A stretch of 64,000 nucleotides of DNA from CAZQRP01 sp964596125 (lineage in GTDB: Bacteria; Chloroflexota; Dehalococcoidia; GIF9; UBA5629), in the NCBI GenBank assembly GCA_964596125.1, contig CAZQRP010000018.1:4303-68302 (forward strand). Reading direction: 5' to 3'. Positions 55,189-63,169 of this stretch are shown piece after piece. How positions within the stretch are numbered: position 1 is the first letter of the stretch; each line of letters starts with the position of its first letter. The position numbers and the translations under genes were made by a program. The notes below the pieces were generated by a model. That model was given only the letters and a program-made list of their open reading frames with translations. It ran no database searches and had not been told where the DNA came from.

Positions 55189-56145
55189 GTGAGTGAGAAC
55201 GGTAGCCAGATAACGCGTTATGAAATTAAAGTAAGAGGTCACCTTGATGATCGCTGGTCCGAGTGGTTCGACGGGATGGACATTCGGAATCTACCCGGTG
55301 GAGATACTATTTTATATGGCATGGTTATTGACCAGGCAGCATTGCACGGTCTATTAATCAAAATCCGCGACCTGGGCTTGCCATTGGTATCTGTCCATAC
55401 CAGCCCCTCCCGACATGCACCGGTCGGACTGGATTTGGAAGCAACAGACCGCCCGACTGTTTATTCAAGAACTCCAGACTGCGATATATTAAAATCACGT
55501 TTGGAGTTTAATAAGACGGACAACAAGGAAAAATTAACCGAGATGGTTAAAAGGAGATACGCTAAGATCGCCTCATTCTATGATCTGATGGACAACCTCA
55601 CAGCAGGATCGAACGAGTCCAAGTGGCGGCAGCTATCATGGAGTAAGGCGGAGGGCTCTACTATCCTGGAGATTGGCATAGGTACCGGCAGGAATTTCCC
55701 CTACTACCCCTCAGGGGTACAAATAACTGGCATCGATTTCAGTGATAACATGCTAAAGCAGGCCAGAAACAAGGCCATAAAACAGAACATACAGGTACAG
55801 CTAAGTTTGATGGATATTCAGAAGATGGAATTTACAGACAACACATTTGACTCCGTTGTCGGCACTTTTATATTTTGTACGGTGCCGGATCCGATACGTG
55901 GGTTGGCTGAGGTCAAGCGTGTTCTCAGACCTGGCGGCAAACTGGTGCTGCTGGAGCACGTCATAAGTGACAACCATGTCCTGGCATGGATAATGAATCT
56001 GCTCAATCCCATAGTATTGCGGGTTGGTGGCGGAAATATCAACCGTCATACAGTAGATAATGTAGCCAAAAGCGGTTTGGTCATCGAGAAAGTAACCACT
56101 GCCAGAGGGATCAACAAACTCATAGAAGCAAGAAAACGAGTTTAG
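55189..56145 (+). CDS. Small N-terminal domain fused to class I SAM methyltransferase
   Basis: 318 aa, GTG start. Residues 1-72 (YEIKVRGHLDDRWSEWFDGM, VIDQAALHGLLIKIRDLGLP) match a small domain seen next to LuxR/LAL regulators in Actinobacteria and Chloroflexota. Then a UbiE-like methyltransferase (about 115-318): SAM motif I ILEIGIGTGRNFPYYP, VGTFIFCTVPDP, RVLRPGGKLVLLEH. The linker holds no motif. Translation is probably controlled by the leader hairpin. Methyl acceptor unknown. Confidence 0.88.
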   Translation: MSENGSQITRYEIKVRGHLDDRWSEWFDGMDIRNLPGGDTILYGMVIDQAALHGLLIKIRDLGLPLVSVHTSPSRHAPVGLDLEATDRPTVYSRTPDCDILKSRLEFNKTDNKEKLTEMVKRRYAKIASFYDLMDNLTAGSNESKWRQLSWSKAEGSTILEIGIGTGRNFPYYPSGVQITGIDFSDNMLKQARNKAIKQNIQVQLSLMDIQKMEFTDNTFDSVVGTFIFCTVPDPIRGLAEVKRVLRPGGKLVLLEHVISDNHVLAWIMNLLNPIVLRVGGGNINRHTVDNVAKSGLVIEKVTTARGINKLIEARKRV

Positions 56146-56227
56146 GCTGATCGAGACTTAGTATCCGATATTTGGGTTTGGTTATGAATTCGGAGGAATG
56201 GGAAACATTGGCGAAGGAGGTGCAGTC

Positions 56228-56845
56228 ATGGTTAATGACAAGAGCTTATATTATTATGGAACCATTTACCACATTCTTATTGATCCTCTAGTAAAAGAAT
56301 CTTGGAAACAGATAATCAATGTGGTACCTGAGAATTCAAGAGTCTTTGATGCGGGCTGTGGTACAGGGGGATTAGCTTTGTTGCTCAGGAAAAAGAAAAA
56401 CTGCCAGGTCGTTGGAGCTGATTTGTCTCGCCGGATGTTAGATTTCGCAAATAAAGCGAATCCTTATGATAACGTTAAATTCTTGCACATGGATATCAGC
56501 AATATTACAGCGTACCAGGAAAACAGTTTCGATTATTCGGTTATGTGTCAGGTAATCCATGAAATACCGGCTGATAAGCAGCCAAAAGTTCTATCTGAAT
56601 TAATGCGAATCGGGAGAAAAACAGTGATTCTCGATTCTAATACCCCTTTGCCCCAAAATATTATTGGCATAGTTATTCGCATGCTTGATGCCACTTTTGG
56701 AAGAGACCATTATGATAATTTCAAATCATATATTGCTTCAGGTGGTGTTATCGGAATCCTGGAAAGGTCTGGACTAATATCAAACGTAGTTCAACGATTT
56801 ATATTTAGACATAATTGCCAGCAGATTGTCATATTAGCCAGATAG
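56228..56845 (+). CDS. Class I SAM-dependent methyltransferase
   Basis: 205 aa from the ATG at 56228, behind GGAGGT; an upstream in-frame ATG has no site. Motif I VFDAGCGTGGLALLL, motif II NVKFLHMDISN, then DYSVMCQVIHEIP. It has a small-metabolite or quinone methyltransferase look with no specificity readable. It follows the previous methyltransferase by 82 bp and may share its control by the LAL protein. Confidence 0.88.
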   Translation: MVNDKSLYYYGTIYHILIDPLVKESWKQIINVVPENSRVFDAGCGTGGLALLLRKKKNCQVVGADLSRRMLDFANKANPYDNVKFLHMDISNITAYQENSFDYSVMCQVIHEIPADKQPKVLSELMRIGRKTVILDSNTPLPQNIIGIVIRMLDATFGRDHYDNFKSYIASGGVIGILERSGLISNVVQRFIFRHNCQQIVILAR

Positions 56846-56901
56846 AGATTAGTTGTGACTATGATAGACAAAAAGTTTGAATAATTAAAGGAGGTGTGGT
56901 C

Positions 56902-57123
56902 ATGGAAAATAGATCAGCATCTGTGAAGCGATCGGTATGGTGGCGTTTTCTTCGTGTCCTGGTAATTGTTTTTCTGATTGTAGGTATTGTTACCGCGGCT
57001 TTGGACGCAACGTTTGGCGGTTTCGCGCCTTTCATGTGGTTTCTGTTGTCCCTTGTAGCCCTGCTCATTGCCATTTGTAACGAGGTATTGAGGATAGCCG
57101 ACTTCCTGGAAAGCAAGAAATAG
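56902..57123 (+). CDS. Small two-helix membrane protein
   Basis: 73 aa from the ATG at 56902 with AAGGAGG upstream. Two hydrophobic segments (about 16-34 and 40-60) and a basic N-terminus (KRSVWWRFLR). No family recognised. Last of the methyltransferase run. Confidence 0.68.
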   Translation: MENRSASVKRSVWWRFLRVLVIVFLIVGIVTAALDATFGGFAPFMWFLLSLVALLIAICNEVLRIADFLESKK

Positions 57124-57570
57124 GGTGGGGGAGGGCAACCCGAAAGGGCCCGGAAAAGTATTCTCGAACGGGCAACAGTAAATGCCTGCATCTCATACGT
57201 ATATCATGAAACAGTGCATAGCGGTGCCCTTTCCTTCATCGAATAGAGCAGGTATAAAAACTAAAGAAACTAAAATGTTTTGGGGCTATATTTAATAGCC
57301 CACAAAAGGTCCTGTTTGTCCTCCTGCTGTTTGCCTGTTTCATGCGGCCTGGCCCGTTCTGCGACAGGTGCCCCCTGAGGGATCAGCCTCTGGTGAAGGG
57401 GGATATGATCTGGGTAGATTGTGGGTAAGTGGCTCTTAAAATTACAAAAAGAAAAGGAAGGCCATTGTTAAATCTCGCTCCTCAGGCAGGATTGAAACTA
57501 ACGATTAAAGTAATTTAACAGATTAGTTATATCTGAATGTGATATTATGTTATGAAAAGGAGATAAAAAC
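57124..57570. other. Intergenic with two gene remnants
   Basis: 447 bp. It holds the CxxCPL gene fragment at 57342-57428 and a decayed tRNA 3' end at about 57475-57510 (minus strand CAATCCTGCCTGAGGAGCGA). No complete gene. Confidence 0.5.
57342..57428 (+). pseudogene. Fragment of a UDG-superfamily N-terminus (CxxCPL repeat)
   Basis: 28 codons reading PGPFCDRCPLRDQPLV, then a stop. It matches the start of the truncated gene at 61173 (PGPLCERCPLKEQPYI). One of about five copies of this segment between 57.3 and 61.3 kb (also near 58215, 58866, 61030, 61195). Confidence 0.5.
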
Positions 57571-57897
57571 ATGGAGAAATATTTAATTGAGGAGACTTTA
57601 ACGTCCCAGGCAGTGCAGGGTATACTGCAGAAACCCGAAGACCGTGGCAAGGTTCTTGCCCCTATTTTTGTGGCTGCGGGTTGCAAGCTGGAGCAGTTCT
57701 ACGTTTCCGGTATCGAAAACAAAGCTCTGATGATAGCCGAGTCTCCTGATCTTGAAAGCATATATATCTTGATGATGGCTTTTCAAGCTGGTGGAACGGC
57801 ATTATCTATAAAGTGTACGCCTTTGATACCTGTTTCTGAAGCAGTAGACCTGTTTAAAAAAGCATCTCGTCTGGATTTCAATGCTCCTGGCAAGTGA
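57571..57897 (+). CDS. GYD-domain-like small protein
   Basis: 108 aa, AAGGAGA before the ATG. The pattern EETLTSQAVQGIL, then VLAPIFVAAGCKLEQFYVS, then SPDLESIYILMMAFQAGGTAL, and CTPLIPVSEAVDLFKKA follows the GYD family (dimeric ferredoxin-like fold). Family function unknown. Confidence 0.7.
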   Translation: MEKYLIEETLTSQAVQGILQKPEDRGKVLAPIFVAAGCKLEQFYVSGIENKALMIAESPDLESIYILMMAFQAGGTALSIKCTPLIPVSEAVDLFKKASRLDFNAPGK

Positions 57898-57947
57898 TGA
57901 GTCGAGTTGATTTATATATATTAATATGACTGAAATATCTATTGATT

Positions 57948-58143
57948 TGGCTCCTCGGGCAGGATTCGAACCTCCCGCCTGGGGCGGGCGGTTAATCCGC
58001 CTGAGGCGGACCCGCTCTGACGTTGAGCATGGTCTTCAGCCATTCTCTGCCTTTACCGGATTTCAATGATTTTTCACATTTCATAGCTTCGGCCCTTGTA
58101 GAGTATTGTTCAGATAGGATAAGTTTCTACGGACTTCGACCAG
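57948..58143 (-). pseudogene. Degenerate GIY-YIG/tRNA unit (copy 4)
   Basis: Minus strand: the C-terminal half of a GIY-YIG nuclease (EQYSTRAEAMK...KSGKGREWLKTMLN equivalent), carrying a TAG in place of the conserved Trp codon. It runs into a tRNA-Asn-like D arm, a GC-rich insert, T arm and CCA (58028-57948). The N-terminal half is gone. It shares its nonsense codon and break point with copy 3 at 60786. The rest of the 57898-58403 spacer holds another CxxCPL fragment near 58215. Confidence 0.75.
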
Positions 58144-58344
58144 GGGTAATATAATAATAAGATTAAAGGCAGGCCATCTCTGCGCGTACTGGAGCACCGA
58201 TGGGTGGGGAAGCCCGGCCCGCTGTGCGAGCGGTGCCCGCTTTGAGACCATCGAGTGAGTTACGCCGAAGAAGTCTCCCACATCCTCCAGCGTCCAGTTC
58301 ATCAGCATGTGGAACTAGGTGACACCTGAAAATACCCTCTTTTA

Positions 58345-58372
58345 TTGACAGCTCTAAGTCTAATGTTATAAT
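58345..58372 (+). promoter_or_regulatory. Strong sigma70 promoter
   Basis: TTGACA (58345-58350), 16-bp spacer, TATAAT (58367-58372). Both hexamers are perfect. It lies 43 bp before the ATG at 58416. Confidence 0.75.
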
Positions 58373-58415
58373 GACATTAAAACTTTATATTACATAATGA
58401 TTAATGGAGGGGGAA

Positions 58416-58823
58416 ATGGTTAACGCAAACACTCACAAAGAAAGACAGGACGTTATTATAGATTCACTATCATGCTTAACGGCAGGCTCATTATTCATAA
58501 CAATTTTCTTTACCATTCCATTACAGTTCCCAATTAACTATTTGATAATAATTGTCGGAGTATTGTTATTACTATTATCTCCAATGTTATGCATATTCAT
58601 ATATAAAGAAGCAAGTATAACCAAGGCTCAAAAACTATTGAGGGTAGCACGACCTACACTAGGTGTAGCTACATTATTATCAATAGCATTTGCTGGGCTG
58701 AGCATTATTAGCCTATTTCATGACCTTAAACTGCCTGTATTAGCGGTAATTTTTTTAATTTATATAATTCTATGCCTCATTCTTTTTATTTTTGCTCAGG
58801 CATTCCTGATATTTAGACGTTAA
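58416..58823 (+). CDS. Four-helix membrane protein, unknown
   Basis: 135 aa from the ATG at 58416, with GGAGG 5 nt before it; an ATG four codons earlier overlaps the site. Hydrophobic segments near 22-42, 46-66, 80-103 and 108-133. AT-rich, with codon use unlike the housekeeping region. No family recognised. It has a near-consensus promoter. Confidence 0.68.
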   Translation: MVNANTHKERQDVIIDSLSCLTAGSLFITIFFTIPLQFPINYLIIIVGVLLLLLSPMLCIFIYKEASITKAQKLLRVARPTLGVATLLSIAFAGLSIISLFHDLKLPVLAVIFLIYIILCLILFIFAQAFLIFRR

Positions 58824-58940
58824 CTTGAATAACAAATCTTAAAAACAGGTTTAGGGATTGCTCTCCGGCGGGTGCCTGCTAGGGGAGCGGCTGTATATAG
58901 GCGCGAACACGCAGTTTTTGATATTATGTAAAAGAGTATT

Positions 58941-60284
58941 ATGATCGAACCAAGAGAGATAGAAGAAGTCTCAAAACAACTCGGAGTCCATACATCGCAT
59001 GTTCAGCGAGACTATGTGCATAGTTGGCTTTTATCCCAGCTGTATTCATCAAGTCCACTTGGAAAGCAACTTGTATTAAAGGGTGGAAACTGCCTTCGGA
59101 AGGCATACTTTGAAAGCGGGCGCTACTCACGTGACCTCGACTTCTCAACCACCATACGTATATCAGACTCTGATCTTGGACGGGAACTCAATGATGTCTG
59201 CCAAGCTCTGGGCAAACGTACCGGTATAATATTTGATACCGAGCGGACACGGATACAGGATAAACGTGGAGCTGACTTAGATAAAAATATCTCCGAAGCA
59301 AGGTTGTATTTCCGTGACTTCTTTGGCCAAGAGAGTGAGCTTATTATTGGGGTTCGCCTCGATGTAACACAGTTTGATCGACTATATCTACCAGTTCAAG
59401 AACGCTACTTAATCCATCCGTATTCTGATGCCGATAATTGTTCAGCACTCATCCGGTGCATTAAGCTCGAGGAACTCTTGGCCACGAAGATGCGATGCCT
59501 TCTTCAAAGACGGCATATTGCAGATTTATTCGACCTTGCATATGCAACACTACTCAGTCAAGAATTGGAGATAAACAGGGCAGAACTATTGTCAGTCTTC
59601 TTTAAAATAACCATATTTGGAAGGAGCCCAGGCGTCGCAAAGGGACTATTTATTGATCTTCCACTTGAGGTCCTCAGCAGGTTTTGGTCGAACTATATAG
59701 CATGTCCAAGGAAGTCTCGGTTCTCCTTCGAAATGGCGAAAAATTACTTACTATCACTAGTAGATAGCTTAATCCCTGACAAAGCAATCCACGAGCGAAG
59801 CCCAATCATATTTCCCTCTTCTCTCAGAAACCCGATAATAGAGGCAGGACAGGTGCTTACTCTTCTCAAACTGAGATATGATGGGATTATGCGCCTTGTT
59901 GAACCATATTCCTTAGTTTTTAAGATGCGTCAGGATGGTATTGCTCGCGAGTACTTTTATGCGTATGATACAACAGGAGGGCATTCTGGACCGGGTATAA
60001 AGGCATTCTTACCAGGGAAGGTAGAATCTATAGAGAATACCGATCAGCGATTTGAGCCGCGGTTCGAGGTGGAATTAAGTAAAGCAGGGGGTGCGGAAAT
60101 TGCAGGGAGATTTGAGGGCCATCCGGGTTCGCGCAAAAACATATATGCTGGGTATCCACAATATAAGATACAATGCCCCTACTGCCTTCGTAGTTTCAAG
60201 CGCAGTAAATACGATACTAGACTAAATCCACATCAAGATCGATATGGTAACCAGTGCCTTGGGCGAGTTGGCTACTTGTTATAA
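58941..60284 (+). CDS. AbiEii-type nucleotidyltransferase fused to WYL-like and zinc-finger domains
   Basis: 447 aa, longer than plain AbiEii toxins (about 250-300). Nucleotidyltransferase core: LVLKGGNCLRKAYF (44-57), YSRDLDFST (62-70), then KLEELLATKMRCLLQRRHIADLFDL (about 175-199), all AbiEii signatures. Residues about 310-395 read LRYDGIMRLVEPYSLVF, then FYAYDTTGGHSGPGIKAF, resembling a WYL ligand-sensing domain. The tail (about 410-447) has CPYC, His and a late Cys like a zinc finger. No AbiEi antitoxin gene lies directly upstream. A toxin or defence role is inferred; the fusion may carry its own control. Confidence 0.82.
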   Translation: MIEPREIEEVSKQLGVHTSHVQRDYVHSWLLSQLYSSSPLGKQLVLKGGNCLRKAYFESGRYSRDLDFSTTIRISDSDLGRELNDVCQALGKRTGIIFDTERTRIQDKRGADLDKNISEARLYFRDFFGQESELIIGVRLDVTQFDRLYLPVQERYLIHPYSDADNCSALIRCIKLEELLATKMRCLLQRRHIADLFDLAYATLLSQELEINRAELLSVFFKITIFGRSPGVAKGLFIDLPLEVLSRFWSNYIACPRKSRFSFEMAKNYLLSLVDSLIPDKAIHERSPIIFPSSLRNPIIEAGQVLTLLKLRYDGIMRLVEPYSLVFKMRQDGIAREYFYAYDTTGGHSGPGIKAFLPGKVESIENTDQRFEPRFEVELSKAGGAEIAGRFEGHPGSRKNIYAGYPQYKIQCPYCLRSFKRSKYDTRLNPHQDRYGNQCLGRVGYLL

Positions 60285-60320
60285 ACTATATATAATTTGC
60301 CCATTGAACTCAATTTATTA

Positions 60321-60659
60321 TTAACGCGCACCTTCGGGTGGGGTAAGGTTACTTCTATCTGACTGTGATAGTGATGCCCAAGCATTTACCGCTTCATGCC
60401 TTGCATCATGCATAGCTGAAAGTAACTCAGCTATATTTTTAGCAGTTGGCCAATTGTTAGCATTCAAGCTGCGTGATCCGCCCATGGCAACTTCAGGAGG
60501 AAATCCTACGTCTACATTTGAGACCATAAATGACCAAGGATTACGGTTTAGTGCATTACCTACTTCTACAATTAGTTTAGTCATATCATTAACTTTTTGT
60601 TTTGCTTTATCTAGCTTTATTTTTGCGTCTAAGTATTTACGTATCGGATCTTCTGCCAT
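60321..60659 (-). CDS. Small helical protein, unknown
   Basis: 112 aa, ATG behind GGAGGTG. N-terminal amphipathic helix (KYLDAKIKLDKAKQKVNDM) suggests a coiled coil. The C-terminal helix has HDARHEAVNAWASL. No family recognised; convergent with the AbiEii-type gene 36 bp away. Confidence 0.6.
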   Translation of the reverse strand: MAEDPIRKYLDAKIKLDKAKQKVNDMTKLIVEVGNALNRNPWSFMVSNVDVGFPPEVAMGGSRSLNANNWPTAKNIAELLSAMHDARHEAVNAWASLSQSDRSNLTPPEGAR

Positions 60660-60722
60660 ACTACACCTCCAGAATTTATTGTAGTATACGAAAAATAAGA
60701 TGTAAACATTTAAATTTACAAT

Positions 60723-60752
60723 AAAAAAGCCCCTGGCATAATAACCGGGGCT
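60723..60752 (-). terminator. Rho-independent terminator (minus strand)
   Basis: Minus strand AGCCCC / GGGGCT stem with a 13-nt loop, then TTTTTT. It lies downstream of the tRNA-like end of GIY-YIG copy 3. A related but imperfect hairpin follows copy 2 at 62993. Confidence 0.65.
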
Positions 60753-60785
60753 AATTCGATCTTGGTAGTAGTTGAATTATTGAGC

Positions 60786-60963
60786 TGGCTCCTCGGGTAG
60801 GACTCGAACCTCCCGCCTGAGGCGGACTCGCTCTTCCGTTGAGCATGGTCTTCAGCCATTCTCTGCCTTTACCGGATTTCAATGATTTTTCACATTTCAT
60901 AGCTTCGGCCCTTGTAGAGTATTGTTCAGATAGGATAAGTTTCTACGGACTTCGACCAGGGGT
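60786..60963 (-). pseudogene. Degenerate GIY-YIG/tRNA unit (copy 3)
   Basis: Minus strand: C-terminal half of a GIY-YIG nuclease with the conserved Trp codon changed to TAG, ending in the tRNA-Asn-like D arm, a shortened insert, T arm and CCA at 60786-60788. Here the frame reads through the T arm (PQAGGSSPTRGAS), since the TAA present in the intact copies is lost. Almost identical to copy 4 over about 195 bp, including the flank up to the CxxCPL segment near 61030. The rest of the 60660-61172 spacer is that CxxCPL fragment. Confidence 0.75.
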
Positions 60964-61172
60964 AATATAATAATAAGATTAAAGGCAGGCCATCTCTGCG
61001 CGTACTGGAGCACCGATGGGTGGGGAATCCCGGCCCGCTTTGCGACAGGTGCCCACTGGGGGAGCAGCCATATATGGGCGCAAACACGCAGGTTTTGGGC
61101 TTATTAAATAAAGCCCCAAAAAGTCTCCCCTTGTCTCCCCCTGCTGCACATATATAAACAAATAGGAGGGAG

Positions 61173-61337
61173 ATGACTAGTCTGGAGAAACCGGGGCCGC
61201 TATGCGAGCGGTGCCCACTGAAAGAACAGCCTTATATCGCAGGCCACGGGGCAGCTGGCAGCGTATTGGTGGTCGGCGAGTGCCCGGGGCAGACGGACGC
61301 GGAGAAGGGAGATACTGATCTACTGGAACAATGTTGA
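61173..61337 (+). pseudogene. Truncated uracil-DNA-glycosylase-superfamily gene
   Basis: 54 codons, ATG behind AGGAGGG. Reads KPGPLCERCPLKEQ, then VLVVGECPGQTDAEKG, the N-terminal FeS Cys pair and the active-site-like GE.PG..E...G loop of family 4/5 UDGs, then stops. The remaining two thirds are missing and the PIN gene abuts from the other strand. The same N-terminal segment recurs as fragments near 57342, 58215, 58866 and 61030. Confidence 0.6.
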
Positions 61338-61811
61338 CAGGAATTCCTCTGGCTTTTTCACCACTATACCGAATATATTTCTAAGTTCTTCGGATATACA
61401 AAGGATTCCTTTATCCCAGGTCAAGAATATATCTCTGTGAAGCAAGTAATGTGCATGCAAGTGATCCCAGTCCCGCCAGTCAGGTGGATTATTTCCACGC
61501 TTAGTTGCTAAATTACAGGCGGCTGAAAAGTAGTTCTCGAATTCTTCGTCACCTAGCATGTCTCTCCCAATTTCCCAGTAGCCTATACGGGTAACAGAGC
61601 CTACTTCTTCGATGTTCAACTCAGGCAAGTTGTTTAGCCTGTCTGATAGTAGGGGCATGGGTAAGTCCTCATGAATCCTAGCTGTCACTGCAAGCTCTAA
61701 TCTACCCTTCTCTGCCAAGTCCAGTAAATCTTTAACGACCTTTTGTTTATCTCGATCCTTCCAGTACTCAAGCAGTAAATTGGTATCCAATGTTATTCTA
61801 TGAATGCTCAT
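61320..61811 (-). CDS. PIN-domain protein, toxin-like
   Basis: 163 aa. PIN signatures: ITLDTNLLLEYW (first Asp), DWRDWDHLHAHYLLHRDIFLTWDKGIL (acidic cluster and the late Asp). It lacks a ribosome site; TATAAT ends about 7 nt before the ATG, so the mRNA may be leaderless. A VapC-like ribonuclease role is likely, but no VapB antitoxin gene is seen nearby. Confidence 0.75.
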   Translation of the reverse strand: MSIHRITLDTNLLLEYWKDRDKQKVVKDLLDLAEKGRLELAVTARIHEDLPMPLLSDRLNNLPELNIEEVGSVTRIGYWEIGRDMLGDEEFENYFSAACNLATKRGNNPPDWRDWDHLHAHYLLHRDIFLTWDKGILCISEELRNIFGIVVKKPEEFLSTLFQ

Positions 61812-62221
61812 AATTTATATTATATATTAACTGATCTCTAGATAATCGACTATAGTGTCACTAGATAATTGATATTTGGAGAAACGCTATGTCAGCCATT
61901 CCCTATTCAGAGATCGAATACAGCTCACCTTAGTCTCTGTAGACTTGCCTGGAAAATTCCATGAGGCGGTTATATGCACTCGTGGAAGATTTAAGGGCCT
62001 TTAAGCGAGACCACGTGGACGATGGGAGCAGTATGTGTACTCAGGATGTTCGCCCTACGCATCCCATCCACCTGCTCAAGCTAGCTGCTATTGAAATGCG
62101 CTACCATTGACATCAACCACCTGAGCGGATAGAATTCGCCCAAATAGATACAATACACTTATGTGATGACTGGTAGGTGACTCTCAAATAACATAAAAAT
62201 ACTACACAGAGGTGGGCGAAT
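61812..62221. other. Intergenic; one doubtful small ORF
   Basis: 410 bp. A 49-codon frame at 61961-62110 plus (MRRLYALVEDLRAFKRDH start) has no good ribosome site. It may be a gene remnant. No tRNA or promoter stands out. Confidence 0.3.
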
Positions 62222-62938
62222 ATGGATCGTAAACCAAAAGCAATCAAACTTGTAAATTTAGAAGAAGAACTACTTCATTCAGGAAGGAAATTACTGCACT
62301 GTATCTTTGAGGATCGCTACGGCAATTTACGTTTCTCCTACCGTTGGACGGCTCCATATAGAGGTAAAGAGGGTGATTATGGCATTGAGCATTTGTTTTT
62401 TAGTAGCCTCCAGGTAGAAGAATGGAATGATCCTTCAGGTGTATGGACACAAGAACTCAAAAAGGTATCCGAAGAGGTACCTTCATTAGGTGAGTTGAAA
62501 CTGCCAGTCGAGATTGGGATCAGTGAGGCAATCGAAGATATTAAAGTAGATAATAAAGGTGTATCTAGAGAATACTGGAAAATATGCATCGAGATATCAA
62601 ATGATGAACAGGATGTTTACCTTTATCAAAAAGATGGTAATCAATTTTTAAGTATCGGCCAAATACGTATGTCTTGGGAAGCTTTGAAGCGAGAAATTTT
62701 TCAAACAGGACATGCGAAATATATTTCGAAAGAAATGTCACCTGTATATGCTGAAGATTCCCGTGGATACATTTTAGAGGACCCTGTATTAGGAATCCAA
62801 TTCTGGATTTGGCTGGAAAAAGCGGCTGATAGAGTTCAGTATGAAACCACTACTAGAGACATCGCCTTTCGGATTCGTTCTTTTATACGCAGCCGTCTTT
62901 CAGAATATAAATCTCTTAAAAAGGGATTCCAAGAATGA
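62222..62938 (+). CDS. Hypothetical protein
   Basis: 238 aa, GAGGTGGG before the ATG. Soluble and charged, with LHCIFEDRYGNLRFSYRW near the start and a basic C-terminal helix (RIRSFIRSRLSEYKSLKKG). I recognise no domain. It stands alone between the PIN gene and the GIY-YIG tandem. Confidence 0.65.
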   Translation: MDRKPKAIKLVNLEEELLHSGRKLLHCIFEDRYGNLRFSYRWTAPYRGKEGDYGIEHLFFSSLQVEEWNDPSGVWTQELKKVSEEVPSLGELKLPVEIGISEAIEDIKVDNKGVSREYWKICIEISNDEQDVYLYQKDGNQFLSIGQIRMSWEALKREIFQTGHAKYISKEMSPVYAEDSRGYILEDPVLGIQFWIWLEKAADRVQYETTTRDIAFRIRSFIRSRLSEYKSLKKGFQE

Positions 62939-62992
62939 AGGGTTATAGGTATTAAGTCTGTACAGTTAATTGTTGGACTTAATGCTTGAAAA

Positions 62993-63023
62993 GAAAAAGA
63001 CCCCAGTTATTGAGCCGAGGGCT
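62993..63023 (-). terminator. Imperfect terminator hairpin (minus strand)
   Basis: Minus strand AGCCCTC / GGGGTCT stem with one mismatch, then TTTTTCTTTT. It lies downstream of GIY-YIG copy 2 and is similar in sequence to the terminator at 60723. Confidence 0.45.
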
Positions 63024-63087
63024 AACTTATTCTTGGCAGCAAAGATTTAATCTGAACCAAAGGCCCCTGTGTGGCTGATACGGAAGT

Positions 63088-63169
63088 TGGCTCCTCGGAG
63101 AGGACTCGAACCTCCCGCCTGGGGCGGGCGGTTAATCCGCCTGAGGCGGACCCGCTCTGCCGTTGAGCA
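63088..63169 (-). repeat. tRNA-Asn-like 3' tail of GIY-YIG copy 2
   Basis: Minus strand from GCTCAACGGCAGAGC (D arm, shared with tRNA-Asn), through a GC-rich hairpin TCCGCC-TCA-GGCGGA replacing the anticodon arm, to GGTTCGAGTCCTCTCCGAGG and AGCCA. The 5' acceptor strand is replaced by coding sequence, so it cannot fold as a complete tRNA. Confidence 0.8.

Noticed and set aside
58081..58308. 75-codon minus frame with a helix-turn-helix look
   Set aside because: It runs through the CxxCPL fragment and the GIY-YIG remnant in another frame and has no ribosome site.
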